Part shown: positions 54,920-63,876 of the stretch, in pieces
Numbering within the stretch: the first letter of the stretch is position 1
How the letters are laid out: each line of letters opens with the position of its first letter
From: Nitrospina sp.
GTDB taxonomy: Bacteria; Nitrospinota; Nitrospinia; Nitrospinales; JACRGP01
Reading direction: 5' to 3'
Assembly (NCBI GenBank): GCA_024648695.1
Contig: JACAVV010000010.1
Span: 88,760-152,759 of the forward strand
DNA length: 64,000 nucleotides
Program-made: the position numbers and the translations under genes
The notes under the pieces: model-generated
Told to the model about the DNA's origin: nothing
Databases searched by the model: none
What the model saw: the letters and a program-made list of their open reading frames with translations, nothing else

Positions 54920-56035
54920 TCAATTCCCCAGCAACTTTTGCGAGTCCGATGACCCCGGGTAAGCGGTAATGGCAAGCCCTGGCTCGTTGATGTGAAATTC
55001 CTTTTTTTCCGGTATCCCTGGAATCTCGTTCCATGTATTGATCACATAGAATATTGGGGCATGATCAACCAATGGCCCCCTGATAAAACAGTTTTTAAAA
55101 TCCGATTCCATTCGATGCAATTGGTCAACGAAGAAATTAAAGCCGAAGGTGTCCTTGTCGAATGCTTCGAATAACTCCAACGGTCCGGCAGGATTCGGTC
55201 GAAATTGTTTCAGTTGATTCACGTGCTGATAGTTCAGGCTCTCCAGAAAATCAGGCGGTACGGAACAAACGATATCGTTATTATTTACGTAACGAAAGGT
55301 CTTGCCGGTAAAACGCTTGTTGAATTCAGATGCGAACACATTATCCCCCACCCGTGGAGAACCGTAAGTGTAAACGCCCCGAACCTCCTCCCCTTGCAAA
55401 TGGTAACGGTTCGACGCAAGAGTCGCGAGGGCTGCTCCCAGACTGTGGCCGGTAAACCAAACGCTCTGACGGTTGGAACGGATTTTCTGTAAATAATTTT
55501 TAAGTCCCAAAACTTCCCTGCCCTGGGAATCGGTATAATCTGCCCAAATGACGTCCAAAGCTTCTTGAAATCCTTGATGAACGTTTCCTCCCCCATCGGC
55601 CTCGCTATGTAAAAATTTCAGATTGGCCAGAATATCGGCATGATTTTTAAAGAATGGAATGTCTTCATTTTTGAGTGACTCAAAAAAGTCCAGGGTTTCC
55701 TGCCAGACATCCTTTTGTGGATCGGACTCCGGTTCGGGAACATTTTTTTCCAAGAGCTGTGTTCCGCGAAAGCAGACGATGATGACTTGATCATCATGCC
55801 AGACAAATCCCTGGGTCCCCTTATCCTTAAGGCTCAAAAACCGAAATTGAGTGTCATCGCCCCCCAATGTTGTTTGGATGAAATCAGGACAGCTATACAC
55901 CAGCATAGATGCTTCTGCCAGCCACCAGGCGTTGACCGCGTCGAACGATTCCGCGTGGGGCCTGAATGGAAAACGGGAATCAAAATAAGCGTACTTGGGA
56001 TTGTCCCCGAAAAGGGCCTGGAAAGTTTCTTTCAT
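54920..56035 (-). CDS. Class 3 lipase-family alpha/beta hydrolase
   Basis: A 371-residue cytosolic-looking serine hydrolase. No signal peptide. The triad is visible: nucleophile elbow GHSLGAALATLASNRYH, Asp in NDIVCSVPP and His in LVDHAPIFYV. YTYGSPRVGDNVFASEF is the conserved linker of lipase class 3 enzymes. The N-terminal cap is an extra 100 residues. AGG precedes the ATG. Convergent with gcvPA (11-bp gap) and followed upstream by the GH108 gene. Confidence 0.88.
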   Translation of the reverse strand: MKETFQALFGDNPKYAYFDSRFPFRPHAESFDAVNAWWLAEASMLVYSCPDFIQTTLGGDDTQFRFLSLKDKGTQGFVWHDDQVIIVCFRGTQLLEKNVPEPESDPQKDVWQETLDFFESLKNEDIPFFKNHADILANLKFLHSEADGGGNVHQGFQEALDVIWADYTDSQGREVLGLKNYLQKIRSNRQSVWFTGHSLGAALATLASNRYHLQGEEVRGVYTYGSPRVGDNVFASEFNKRFTGKTFRYVNNNDIVCSVPPDFLESLNYQHVNQLKQFRPNPAGPLELFEAFDKDTFGFNFFVDQLHRMESDFKNCFIRGPLVDHAPIFYVINTWNEIPGIPEKKEFHINEPGLAITAYPGSSDSQKLLGN

Positions 56036-56068
56036 TTGAATAAACCTGTGAATGAATCAGCAATAACT

Positions 56069-56650
56069 TTAATTCTTGTCAATGGATACACGTTTCAGCC
56101 ATCCTCGTGCGAAACGCTCTTGATCCGGTTTCTTCTCCATAATTTTAAGGTAATGCGCCCCCTGCTGAAGATTGATCACTTTCAGCAGAAGGACCGAATC
56201 GTCAAAATTCAGAAAAGCGTTCAGAGCGCCCAGGGTTTTCTCACCAAATCCTCTATCGACCTTAATATCCGCGTAGGATTTGCCATTGCGATTGAGAAGG
56301 TTCAAGGCTTTTTGCAAAAATTTCACAGCCTGACCGGGCCCCATGTTCACACCGGTATCAAATAATTCATTGGCCAATTCCTGGTCGGGAATCAGATCGC
56401 CTCCTATGCGATTCCAGAAGTTTTCCCTGTAAAATATCCTCACTTTACTTTGAAGTCCGTCATGATCATCCAGTACATCCGGGAACTCAGGGTCGGTTTT
56501 TAGCGAATCGATGATTCCCCAACCCTCCCATCCACGGTGACGCTTGCGGGCTACGCCTTTGTAGGTTTCACCGCCGGGATCAACAATATCATTAACATAC
56601 CCTCCTTCATGGAGTAGCGTCCGATCAAATGCTTGCCTGAATATCGCCAT
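56069..56650 (-). CDS. GH108-type N-acetylmuramidase
   Basis: A 193-residue peptidoglycan hydrolase. The GH108 domain starts at the N-terminus with catalytic Glu in LLHEGGYVNDIVDPGGETYKGV. The C-terminal PG_binding_3 region follows (ELFDTGVNMGPGQAVKFLQKALNLLNRNGK, then FGEKTLGALNAFL). No signal peptide is seen, as in phage endolysins. No phage genes are nearby. It is 33 bp upstream of the lipase gene in the same direction, so the two may be co-transcribed. Confidence 0.88.
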   Translation of the reverse strand: MAIFRQAFDRTLLHEGGYVNDIVDPGGETYKGVARKRHRGWEGWGIIDSLKTDPEFPDVLDDHDGLQSKVRIFYRENFWNRIGGDLIPDQELANELFDTGVNMGPGQAVKFLQKALNLLNRNGKSYADIKVDRGFGEKTLGALNAFLNFDDSVLLLKVINLQQGAHYLKIMEKKPDQERFARGWLKRVSIDKN

Positions 56651-56952
56651 AAAAGCTCCAGGAAAAGTTCACTTTCAAATTCAGGGATAGTAGAAAATGT
56701 GAGCCGGCAGATTGCTATTCAAAACGGATTCATCATAGCAATAATTATAAAAACAATTTCAGGTACCGTCTTCCCTCTTTTATCGAATACTATACTCTTT
56801 AATTATAAACCTTCAAATCCCAAACCTTTTTCAATAATTGTCACATATTTCGTTCAAAATGCACCCGGTTATGGGCGGGCATTTTGCGTTTGATTGGAAT
56901 GAGATTTGTGTTACCTTAAAATGGTAACCTGCATTTTTTGAAAGGAACCGCT
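56651..56952. other. 302-bp divergent promoter region with two inverted repeats
   Basis: It separates the GH108 gene (leftward) from the exported-protein/EB_dh-cytochrome operon (rightward). AAAATG (56856-56861) with CATTTT (56880-56885) encloses CCCG/CGGG. GTTACC (56910-56915) and GGTAAC (56923-56928) form a 6-bp inverted repeat with 7-nt spacer, close to where the rightward promoter should sit. Operator roles are inferred. No ORF is supported. Confidence 0.4.
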
Positions 56953-57453
56953 ATGTCTCCAGAGAAGCCCCGATTGCCAGTTTCAGGAACGATTCTTGCG
57001 GTTCTGCTGTGGGTTATTACGAGCCCTGTGGTTGCGCAGGAACACGATTTTGGATTCGCCTCATCACCCAATCCCATTCCTAAAGAACCTGGTTGGAAAG
57101 ACCCTTCCTATCGGGGTTGGGAAATGATGAGCATTAACGGTATGATCTCCACCTTTTATGATCTGGATTTGGATGGTAAGCTCGATTATATGGTGATTCG
57201 TAAGGTGCTTCGTAAAACCGCCGCAAATGAAATCACCTTGGAACAAGCGATCGATATTGCCAGAAGAGATAAACTGAGCGTTTACATTTCCCATCCGATT
57301 ATTTACTTTACACAAAAGGATCCTCTGTTCTATTGCCTGGGGGTCGATTTTCGCCGCAACTGTAAAGACATTTGGGTGGACGTTCAGGAGGATGGATTAA
57401 ATGGTAATGAAGTTTTGTACACCCTGTCGGCACCCCAACCACTGGTTCGTTAA
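56953..57453 (+). CDS. Exported protein of unknown function, coupled to the EB_dh cytochrome
   Basis: A 166-residue protein with a signal peptide (about 1-32, TILAVLLWVITSPVVAQ). The ATG at 56953 has AAAGGA upstream. The mature part is beta-rich with an EF-hand-like DLDLDGKLDYMVI segment (about 75-87), which may bind Ca2+. Two cysteines lie late in the chain (YCLGVDFRRNC). The downstream cytochrome starts inside it (57401) behind an AGGAGG, so the two are translated together. I infer a periplasmic partner or chaperone of that cytochrome. Confidence 0.75.
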   Translation: MSPEKPRLPVSGTILAVLLWVITSPVVAQEHDFGFASSPNPIPKEPGWKDPSYRGWEMMSINGMISTFYDLDLDGKLDYMVIRKVLRKTAANEITLEQAIDIARRDKLSVYISHPIIYFTQKDPLFYCLGVDFRRNCKDIWVDVQEDGLNGNEVLYTLSAPQPLVR

Positions 57454-59035
57454 TCAATATAAATTCCTGGTTGCGCTTTTTGTAATCGTTGCTCTTTCCG
57501 GGTACGGTTCCTTCGCTGTTGCCCATTCCAGTTCGAAAACGGACTCCGAAGACTCCACAATGGAAGGTCATGGGCATCATGGTCATGGATCCGGAGATGA
57601 GGTAGGATCTGGTGACCCGAGCCTCACTCTGGGATCTACGGTTTACCAGCACATGTGCGGGTTTTGCCATGGCAAAGACGGCAATGGCGGCGGCAAAGCC
57701 ACCAGCTACCTGTACCCCTGGGCTCGCGATTTTCGTAAAGGCGTGTTCAAGCACCGGTCGACACCTTCCGGCTCGTTGCCTCTCGACAAAGACATTTTCG
57801 AGACCATTTCGCGCGGGGTTCCTGGTACAGCCATGCCCGCCTGGGGCAAGGCGCTGACTGATGAAGAAACCTGGTCGGTCATCAAATACATCAAAACCTT
57901 TTCGAAACGCTTTGAGGAAGAACAACCGAGGTCACCGATCATTGTCGGTAAGGTACCGCCGACCACTCCGGAATCCGTTGCCAAAGGGAAAGCTCTGTAC
58001 GAGGAAATGCGATGCCAACGTTGCCACGGCACGGACCTGAAAGGGGACGGTCCCATCGCGGATAACCTTTACGATATCTGGGACCATCGTCTTTTCGTTT
58101 ATGATTTGACCAATCCCAACACTTATAAGTGGGGTTTCGACAAGAAACAGGTCTACATGACCCTCACCACCGGAATCGACGGGACGCCAATGAAATCGTT
58201 CAGTCACCTGACCGATGAAGAACGGTGGCGTTTGGCGGACTACATTATTTCCAACATAAAGATGGAGCAATTGCAGTCAGCAGAATATGAAACGGATATC
58301 TACTCAAAAATTATTGATGTGGAACCGGACCTGGAACCGGATTCCGAATTCTGGCAGGAAATTCCCTCTCAGGATGTTCATTTGATCCCATTGAACGCAC
58401 GGCGTAATCCGGTCAATCGCATTCAGTTTCAATCAGTGATTTATGAAGGCGATTTTTTCGTTCGTTTGCAGTGGGATGATCCGACCCCCAATAAATCGTC
58501 CAGCCGGCACCAGGATTTCAAGGATGCGGTGGCGGTGGAATTTGCTCTGGGTGACGTATTATTGCACGAGCATGGCCACAACGAACCTTTCTTTGGAATG
58601 GGCAACCGGGGTAAAGTGGTCAACATCTGGCAATGGCGTGCTGATTGGCAACAGGAAATCGAAACCAAAAAACAACTGGAATACGCCACCGATGGCATGC
58701 AGGACCATGATGTATTGATCTTCGGCGGCGAGGTCAACCCGGTGGAAGCTTTGAATCCCTTCCGGGAAAATCCGGTGGAGGAACTCAATGCGGAGGGATT
58801 CGGTACGCTGACGCCGCAACCGCTCACCAAGCAGAATGTACAGGGAAATGGTGTCTGGAAAGACGGCAAATGGACAGTGGTGTTGAGCCGTTCCATTCGT
58901 TCTCTCAACAAATGGGATATCCTTCTCAAGAAAAAAGAACCGATATTGGTGGCCTTTGCCGTTTGGGACGGTTCCAACTCGGACCGAAACGGACGCAAAG
59001 TAGTTAGCATGTGGCAAAGGTTGCATTTGCCCTGA
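57401..59035 (+). CDS. Dihaem cytochrome c with ethylbenzene-dehydrogenase-type haem-b domain (NxrC/DMSO-reductase gamma-like)
   Basis: A 544-residue exported cytochrome. AGGAGG 8 bp before ATG 57401 supports the start. A signal helix (about 21-41) leads to a His-rich linker (EGHGHHGHGSG), then haem-c site CGFCH (86-90, axial Met in GTAMPAWG) and a second CQRCH (205-209). From about residue 320 a beta-rich EB_dh domain follows (IYEGDFFVRLQWDDPT and VSMWQRLHLP end), the haem-b domain of Mo-enzyme gamma subunits. Similar fusions serve as candidate NxrC in Nitrospina (from memory). No alpha or beta Nxr subunit is adjacent. Confidence 0.85.
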   Translation: MVMKFCTPCRHPNHWFVNQYKFLVALFVIVALSGYGSFAVAHSSSKTDSEDSTMEGHGHHGHGSGDEVGSGDPSLTLGSTVYQHMCGFCHGKDGNGGGKATSYLYPWARDFRKGVFKHRSTPSGSLPLDKDIFETISRGVPGTAMPAWGKALTDEETWSVIKYIKTFSKRFEEEQPRSPIIVGKVPPTTPESVAKGKALYEEMRCQRCHGTDLKGDGPIADNLYDIWDHRLFVYDLTNPNTYKWGFDKKQVYMTLTTGIDGTPMKSFSHLTDEERWRLADYIISNIKMEQLQSAEYETDIYSKIIDVEPDLEPDSEFWQEIPSQDVHLIPLNARRNPVNRIQFQSVIYEGDFFVRLQWDDPTPNKSSSRHQDFKDAVAVEFALGDVLLHEHGHNEPFFGMGNRGKVVNIWQWRADWQQEIETKKQLEYATDGMQDHDVLIFGGEVNPVEALNPFRENPVEELNAEGFGTLTPQPLTKQNVQGNGVWKDGKWTVVLSRSIRSLNKWDILLKKKEPILVAFAVWDGSNSDRNGRKVVSMWQRLHLP

Positions 59036-59170
59036 TTGGCAGGAGAGTGTACAATAGCGGCATCACAATCCATTTCATTTAAATTGCGAACCGTATTTAA
59101 TATAGCAACAGGTGGTTTTATAGAATAGCCTATAAGCCGCTACCTGGGATTTTTTTTGGAGGTTGGTTAC

Positions 59171-60721
59171 ATGTCAGAAGACAAATTGGAGGAAGCCGAG
59201 GCGGAAGAGGAAAAAAAAGGCGCTGAGGCTATTGATGAGGATGAAGAAGAATCCTCTCGTGTGGTTCATCTGGATGAAGAGGATGAACTGGATGAAGATG
59301 AATTCGATGAAGATGAAGAAGTAGACGAAATCGAAAAAGTCGAAGAGAAACCGGAAACATCCGCAGTCTTCGTTCTGGGACAAGGGGATTTAATGACGGT
59401 TCAAGCAAACCGGGGAGCGGACGATCCGGGAGACAACACCCTGTCCGAACCTCAGTTTATGTGCAAGTATGGTGATATGTTATTCGTCTCAGACCGAGGC
59501 AACCACCGGGCTTTGATTTGGAATCAGGCTCCAGAGGAGGTCGGAGAACCGGCCAGCATTGTTCTGGGCCAGGAAGACTTTTCCGACTGCCTCGAAAACC
59601 AGGGAATCACAACCACCCTCGACGAAATGACGTCGGGACTGGGAGACGAAAGTCTGGACGGCTTCACCATCAGTAAAGCGCAGGAAAGTACCTTGTCGGG
59701 TCCCTCAGGAATTGCCGTCATTGACGGAAAATTGTACATCTCCGACAGTGGCAACCATCGCGTCCTGCGTTGGGCGGGACTGCCGACAGAGGATGCCGAG
59801 GAACCATCATTGGTTTTAGGCCAGGACAACATGGAGGACAACGAGGCCAACCGGCGCGGCTTTGTCGGATCGGGTTCCCTCTTCTTTCCTATGGGTATCC
59901 GTTCTGGCGACGATCAGCATGTGTTTGTGGCCGACAAGGACAACCATCGTATTTTGTTTTGGAAAAAAATTCCTTTCAATAATGGTTGGAACGCCGATAT
60001 CTGCCTGGGCCAAACCAGCATGGACGAACGAGAACCAAATCGCGGAGAGTTCGACGTGTGCGGTCCGGACACCCTCAGTTTTCCGACCAGCTTGTTTTAT
60101 GATGTAGAAGGCGATAAGTTTTTTGTCGTCGATCAGGGCAACAACCGCGTGTTGATCTGGAACAAACTACCCAATCAGAATGGCCAGACTCCAGACTTGG
60201 TTCTCGGCCAGAAAGATTTTTACAGCCGGTCAGTCAATGCGGGATTAGGCTCACGCAGAGCCTGTCCCGAAGGCCTGTTCTTTCCTACCGACGTGGTGTT
60301 TGGGCCGAAGGGATTATTCGTTTCCGATTCAGGCAATCACCGTGTTCTCGTTTGGAAAGAATTCCCCACTGAAAACGGTCAACCCGCAGACGTCGTCATT
60401 GGACAAAAAGACTTCTTTGAAAACGCTTACAACCGAAACGGCAAGCCCTCTGCCTCCACATTGAATGATCCTTACGGATTGTTTCTGGAGCAGGATCCGG
60501 AAGATGAGGAAGACGAAGGCAAGCTGTATATTTGTGATCGTGGAAATTCCCGCATCGTGGTTTGGGAAGAACTGCCCGAGCCTCCGAAAAGTGAGGAAGA
60601 AGAAGATGACGCGCTCCTTGATGAAATGAATTTCGAGGAAGATGAACTCATGGGAGACGACGACGACTTCCTGGAGGAGGAGGAAGAAGAAACTCCTCCA
60701 GATGAAGTGCCGTCTGTTTAA
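59171..60721 (+). CDS. NHL-repeat beta-propeller protein with acidic termini
   Basis: A 516-residue protein; the ATG at 59171 has GGAGG 8 bp upstream. The first 65 residues are a Glu/Asp/Lys tail with no signal peptide. Six or so NHL-like repeats follow, each with 'G(D/S)LYVSDRGNHRVLxW...' (MLFVSDRGNHRALIW, KLYISDSGNHRVLRW, HVFVADKDNHRILFW, FFVVDQGNNRVLIW, LFVSDSGNHRVLVW, KLYICDRGNSRIVVW), alternating with VLGQxDF units. The last 45 residues are again strongly acidic. No enzyme motif. A clear terminator follows. Likely a cytosolic scaffold. Confidence 0.85.
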   Translation: MSEDKLEEAEAEEEKKGAEAIDEDEEESSRVVHLDEEDELDEDEFDEDEEVDEIEKVEEKPETSAVFVLGQGDLMTVQANRGADDPGDNTLSEPQFMCKYGDMLFVSDRGNHRALIWNQAPEEVGEPASIVLGQEDFSDCLENQGITTTLDEMTSGLGDESLDGFTISKAQESTLSGPSGIAVIDGKLYISDSGNHRVLRWAGLPTEDAEEPSLVLGQDNMEDNEANRRGFVGSGSLFFPMGIRSGDDQHVFVADKDNHRILFWKKIPFNNGWNADICLGQTSMDEREPNRGEFDVCGPDTLSFPTSLFYDVEGDKFFVVDQGNNRVLIWNKLPNQNGQTPDLVLGQKDFYSRSVNAGLGSRRACPEGLFFPTDVVFGPKGLFVSDSGNHRVLVWKEFPTENGQPADVVIGQKDFFENAYNRNGKPSASTLNDPYGLFLEQDPEDEEDEGKLYICDRGNSRIVVWEELPEPPKSEEEEDDALLDEMNFEEDELMGDDDDFLEEEEEETPPDEVPSV

Positions 60722-60744
60722 CCCCAGGCAAACAATGCAGGTTC

Positions 60745-60781
60745 AAAAGCCCGTTGCTAATGGCAACGGGCTTTTTTTTTT
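60745..60781 (+). terminator. Intrinsic terminator after the NHL gene
   Basis: GCCCGTTGC (60749-60757) pairs perfectly with GCAACGGGC (60763-60771) around TAATG and is followed by ten T residues. Flanking AAAA can extend the stem. Confidence 0.95.
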
Positions 60782-60980
60782 GAGGTTTGGCAATATGGCG
60801 AAATTTATTATATAACGCGAAAAAACCTGGACAAATTGTTGAAGAATTTACCAAATCGTTTTAGACAAATATTTGATTGACCAAATTAAACATGGTGAAA
60901 CAATAGCCTTAAAGGCTCCCTCTAACTCCCATGTGTTATACCTCAAAATAGATTATGCTTAGTAGAAGGAAAACCCATTT

Positions 60981-61616
60981 ATGAAATTCAGGTTAACACC
61001 AATAACTTTATTTTTTTTGCTGGTTTTCCCTTCCCATAGTTCATCTCAAGACAACCAGGTGCTAGTTCCAGAGGGAGTATCTACAATGGAACCTTCATTT
61101 AAATTCAAGAACACGGTTCACACCTTTTATATGGATCGCTACGAAGTAAGTTACGGTGAGTTCTCTGTGGTTTTTCCAAAGCATCCTTCACCACCAGGGG
61201 CGAAATTGCACCCCGTGAGCGATGTCTCGTGGAGCGAAGCTTCAACATATTGCAGGTCCAAAAATATGCGTCTGCCTACGGAACTTGAATGGGAGAAAGC
61301 CGCACGAGGTGAAAAGGGGTGGATTTATCCCTGGGGTAATAAGGTCCTAAAAAAGCGGGCGCACCCGTTTTATTCAGGTTTGATCAAACGTCGCGTGGGT
61401 TATTTCAAACGGGATGTGTCTCCTTACGGAATCTACGGTATGGCGAGCTCGGTTTGGGAATGGACGAGCACTGAAATCAACGGAAAAAAGGTTGCCCGTG
61501 GCGGACTGTGGAATTTTCATCTGGATTATGAATTCAGTAAAACCTTCGAACGCAACGTTTACAACCCAGAATCCCGTTTTCCCTTTCTGGGGTTCCGTTG
61601 CGCCCAATCGCCATGA
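60981..61616 (+). CDS. Exported SUMF1 (FGE-sulfatase fold) domain protein
   Basis: A 211-residue protein with a signal peptide (about 1-22). AAGGA precedes the ATG. The SUMF1 pattern is clear: FYMDRYEVSYGEFS, LHPVSDVSWSEASTYCRSKNMRLPTELEWEKAARGEKGWIYPWGN, YGIYGMASSVWEWTS and ARGGLWNF..FLGFRCAQ. The two-cysteine formylglycine active site (a CxxxxC near the end) is absent, so sulfatase activation is unlikely. This is probably a ligand- or partner-binding member. Its stop overlaps the MsrP-like start by 4 bp. Confidence 0.88.
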   Translation: MKFRLTPITLFFLLVFPSHSSSQDNQVLVPEGVSTMEPSFKFKNTVHTFYMDRYEVSYGEFSVVFPKHPSPPGAKLHPVSDVSWSEASTYCRSKNMRLPTELEWEKAARGEKGWIYPWGNKVLKKRAHPFYSGLIKRRVGYFKRDVSPYGIYGMASSVWEWTSTEINGKKVARGGLWNFHLDYEFSKTFERNVYNPESRFPFLGFRCAQSP

Positions 61617-62332
61617 TCAAACGCCGTCAGTTTCTCCAGTATTTAAGTGCTTTCGGCACCAACCTGTTTTTCCAAATATCGTCCGCCTGGGCCAAATCTT
61701 CTGACAAGGATTTTTTTGAGGGAAGTGATTACATTGGGAAAACACGTGGTGGAGATTTTCAAAAATTTTATGTCAATTTCTGGAAAACCATGCGCCGGAT
61801 AGATGGGAATTCATGGCAATTGGAAATCGGTGGCCTTGTGAAAAACCCAACGCGGTTTTCGCTCGCGGAAGTGAGATCCCTACCCTTAAAATCACAAATC
61901 TCACGATTGAAATGTGTCGAGTGCTGGTCGGCGAAAGCGGAATGGGCGGGTTTCCACATCTCAGATATTGAAAGCATAGTCCAGCCGGACAAATCCTCTA
62001 CAGGTGTGCTCTTTCATTGCGGTGATAATTATCAGGAATATCTGGAACGGACCAGCCTGTCACATCCCCGAACCCTTTTAGCTTACGCAATGGATGGCAA
62101 CTCTCTTTCGGATGGTCATGGCTTTCCCTTGCGCGTGATCGCTCCTTTCAAATACGGCTATAAAAACCCTAAAGCTATCCTTAAAATGGAATATGTGGAT
62201 GGAACGGTTTCGGGAACCTGGAGCAAAATCGGACCCTATTCCACAGACGGCACTATTCTTCCGGGCTACGATCACCCTTTGGATAGGGGTAAGGTAAAGC
62301 GCCGTATAGCTGGGGGCGAAATTTTTGACTGA
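61613..62332 (+). CDS. Tat-exported MsrP/YedY-like molybdopterin oxidoreductase
   Basis: A 239-residue enzyme from ATG 61613 (an in-frame ATG at 61598 is inside the upstream gene). The start MIKRRQFLQY is a good Tat motif. The oxidoreductase molybdopterin domain has RLKCVECWSAKAEWAGF, with Cys101 as the probable Mo ligand, and DGHGFPLRVIAPFKYGYKNPK. MsrP repairs periplasmic methionine sulfoxide with the MsrQ haem protein, but no msrQ is adjacent. The 4-bp overlap with the SUMF1-like gene suggests the two act as a pair. Confidence 0.87.
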   Translation: MIKRRQFLQYLSAFGTNLFFQISSAWAKSSDKDFFEGSDYIGKTRGGDFQKFYVNFWKTMRRIDGNSWQLEIGGLVKNPTRFSLAEVRSLPLKSQISRLKCVECWSAKAEWAGFHISDIESIVQPDKSSTGVLFHCGDNYQEYLERTSLSHPRTLLAYAMDGNSLSDGHGFPLRVIAPFKYGYKNPKAILKMEYVDGTVSGTWSKIGPYSTDGTILPGYDHPLDRGKVKRRIAGGEIFD

Positions 62333-62439
62333 CCCGCCCCATCCCTTTTCCTGCGAAAAATTCCTTTTGTAAGATTTCCTTATTTGGCGCGACTATAATA
62401 AAACATTCACCCCTCTCCCAAAGAAAGGATACCAATTTC

Positions 62440-63876
62440 ATGGCTAAACGAGATTTCAATCTGATTGCTATTGGTGCCGGTTCCGCCGGACTGGTGACAG
62501 CCTACATTGGCGCCGCAGTTAAGGCCAAAGTAGCCCTGATCGAAAAACACAAAATGGGAGGCGACTGCCTGAACACCGGTTGCGTGCCTAGCAAAGCGCT
62601 CATTCGTTCAGCCAAAATTTTATCCTATATCAAGCGCCACAAGGACTACGGAATTCAATCTGCGGAAGCTAAATTCGATTTTGGCGAAGTGATGGAACGG
62701 GTTCAGGAAGTAATCAAAAAAGTGGAGCCGCATGACAGCATAGACCGGTATACGGGACTTGGTGTCGATTGTTTTACCGGCTCGGCCCATATACGTTCTC
62801 CGCATGAGGTCGAGGTGAACGACAAAGTATTGACCACCAACAACATCGTCGTCGCCACAGGCGCTCGGCCTTTCGTTCCGCCCATTCCCGGTCTGGACCA
62901 GGTAGACTATTACACGACGGATACAATATGGAATCTGCGCACCTTGCCGAAGCGTCTGGCCATCGCGGGAGGGGGACCAATTGGGTGTGAGTTGGCACAA
63001 TGTTTTGCGCGACTGGGAAGCCAGGTGCTTCAATTCGAAAAAGGGTCTGCCCTATTGGTACGCGAAGACCCGGAAGTGGGCGAGGCGCTGAAGCAGAAAT
63101 TTAAAAAGGAAGGCATTGACCTGCGTCTCAATTCGGTCGTCAAGGAAGCTTATAAAGAGGGCGGCAAACAAGGCCTTGTTGTCGAAACCAATGGGCAACA
63201 GGAACGTGTCGAATTCGATACCCTGCTCATGGCTCTAGGTAGAAAGGCAAACACACGGGGGTTTGGTCTGGAGGAATTAGGGGTGGAGCTGAATCCGCAG
63301 GGAACGATCAAAGTCGATCGCTATCTACGCACCAATTTCAAAAATATCTACGCATGCGGCGATGTGGCGGGTCCCTACCAATTCACTCATACTGCGGCCC
63401 ATCAAGCCTGGTTCTGCTCGGTGAACGCGCTGTTCAGTCCGTTTAAAAAGTTCAAGGTGGATTACCGGGTCATTCCCTGGTGCACATTCACCGACCCGGA
63501 AATCGCCCGTGTGGGCATAAATGAGCAAGAGGCGAAAGCACGGGGAATCGACTATGAAGCTTCTGTGTATGGCATCGATGATCTCGACCGCGCCATTGCT
63601 GATGATGAGGATCATGGCTGGATCAAGGTCATCACTCCCAAAGGCAAGGATACTATTCTCGGCGCGACCATCATGGGCTATCACGCAGGTGACCTCATCA
63701 CCGAATACGTTTCAGCCATGAAACACGGATTCGGTCTCAACAAAATCCTGGGTACGATCCACATCTATCCGACGATGGGAGAAGCAAACAAATATGCCGC
63801 AGGAATCTGGAAGAAAAACAATGCGCCTCAAGGCCTGTTGGAATGGGTCAAAAAATTCCACACCTTCCGCCGCTAG
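62440..63876 (+). CDS. Mercuric-reductase-type pyridine nucleotide-disulfide oxidoreductase
   Basis: A 478-residue FAD flavoprotein. N-terminal FAD loop IGAGSAGLVTAYIGA and redox motif GGDCLNTGCVPSKALIRSA (CxxxxC) are intact, followed by NAD(P) loop IAGGGPIGCELAQCFARLG and YACGDVAGPYQFTHTAAHQAW. The C-terminal dimer interface has HIYPTMGEANKYAAG, where dihydrolipoamide dehydrogenases have HxHPTxSE. No N-terminal heavy-metal domain or C-terminal vicinal Cys is present, so Hg(II) reduction is uncertain. Such genes are often beside VTT proteins (one at 31.5 kb). Confidence 0.9.
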   Translation: MAKRDFNLIAIGAGSAGLVTAYIGAAVKAKVALIEKHKMGGDCLNTGCVPSKALIRSAKILSYIKRHKDYGIQSAEAKFDFGEVMERVQEVIKKVEPHDSIDRYTGLGVDCFTGSAHIRSPHEVEVNDKVLTTNNIVVATGARPFVPPIPGLDQVDYYTTDTIWNLRTLPKRLAIAGGGPIGCELAQCFARLGSQVLQFEKGSALLVREDPEVGEALKQKFKKEGIDLRLNSVVKEAYKEGGKQGLVVETNGQQERVEFDTLLMALGRKANTRGFGLEELGVELNPQGTIKVDRYLRTNFKNIYACGDVAGPYQFTHTAAHQAWFCSVNALFSPFKKFKVDYRVIPWCTFTDPEIARVGINEQEAKARGIDYEASVYGIDDLDRAIADDEDHGWIKVITPKGKDTILGATIMGYHAGDLITEYVSAMKHGFGLNKILGTIHIYPTMGEANKYAAGIWKKNNAPQGLLEWVKKFHTFRR

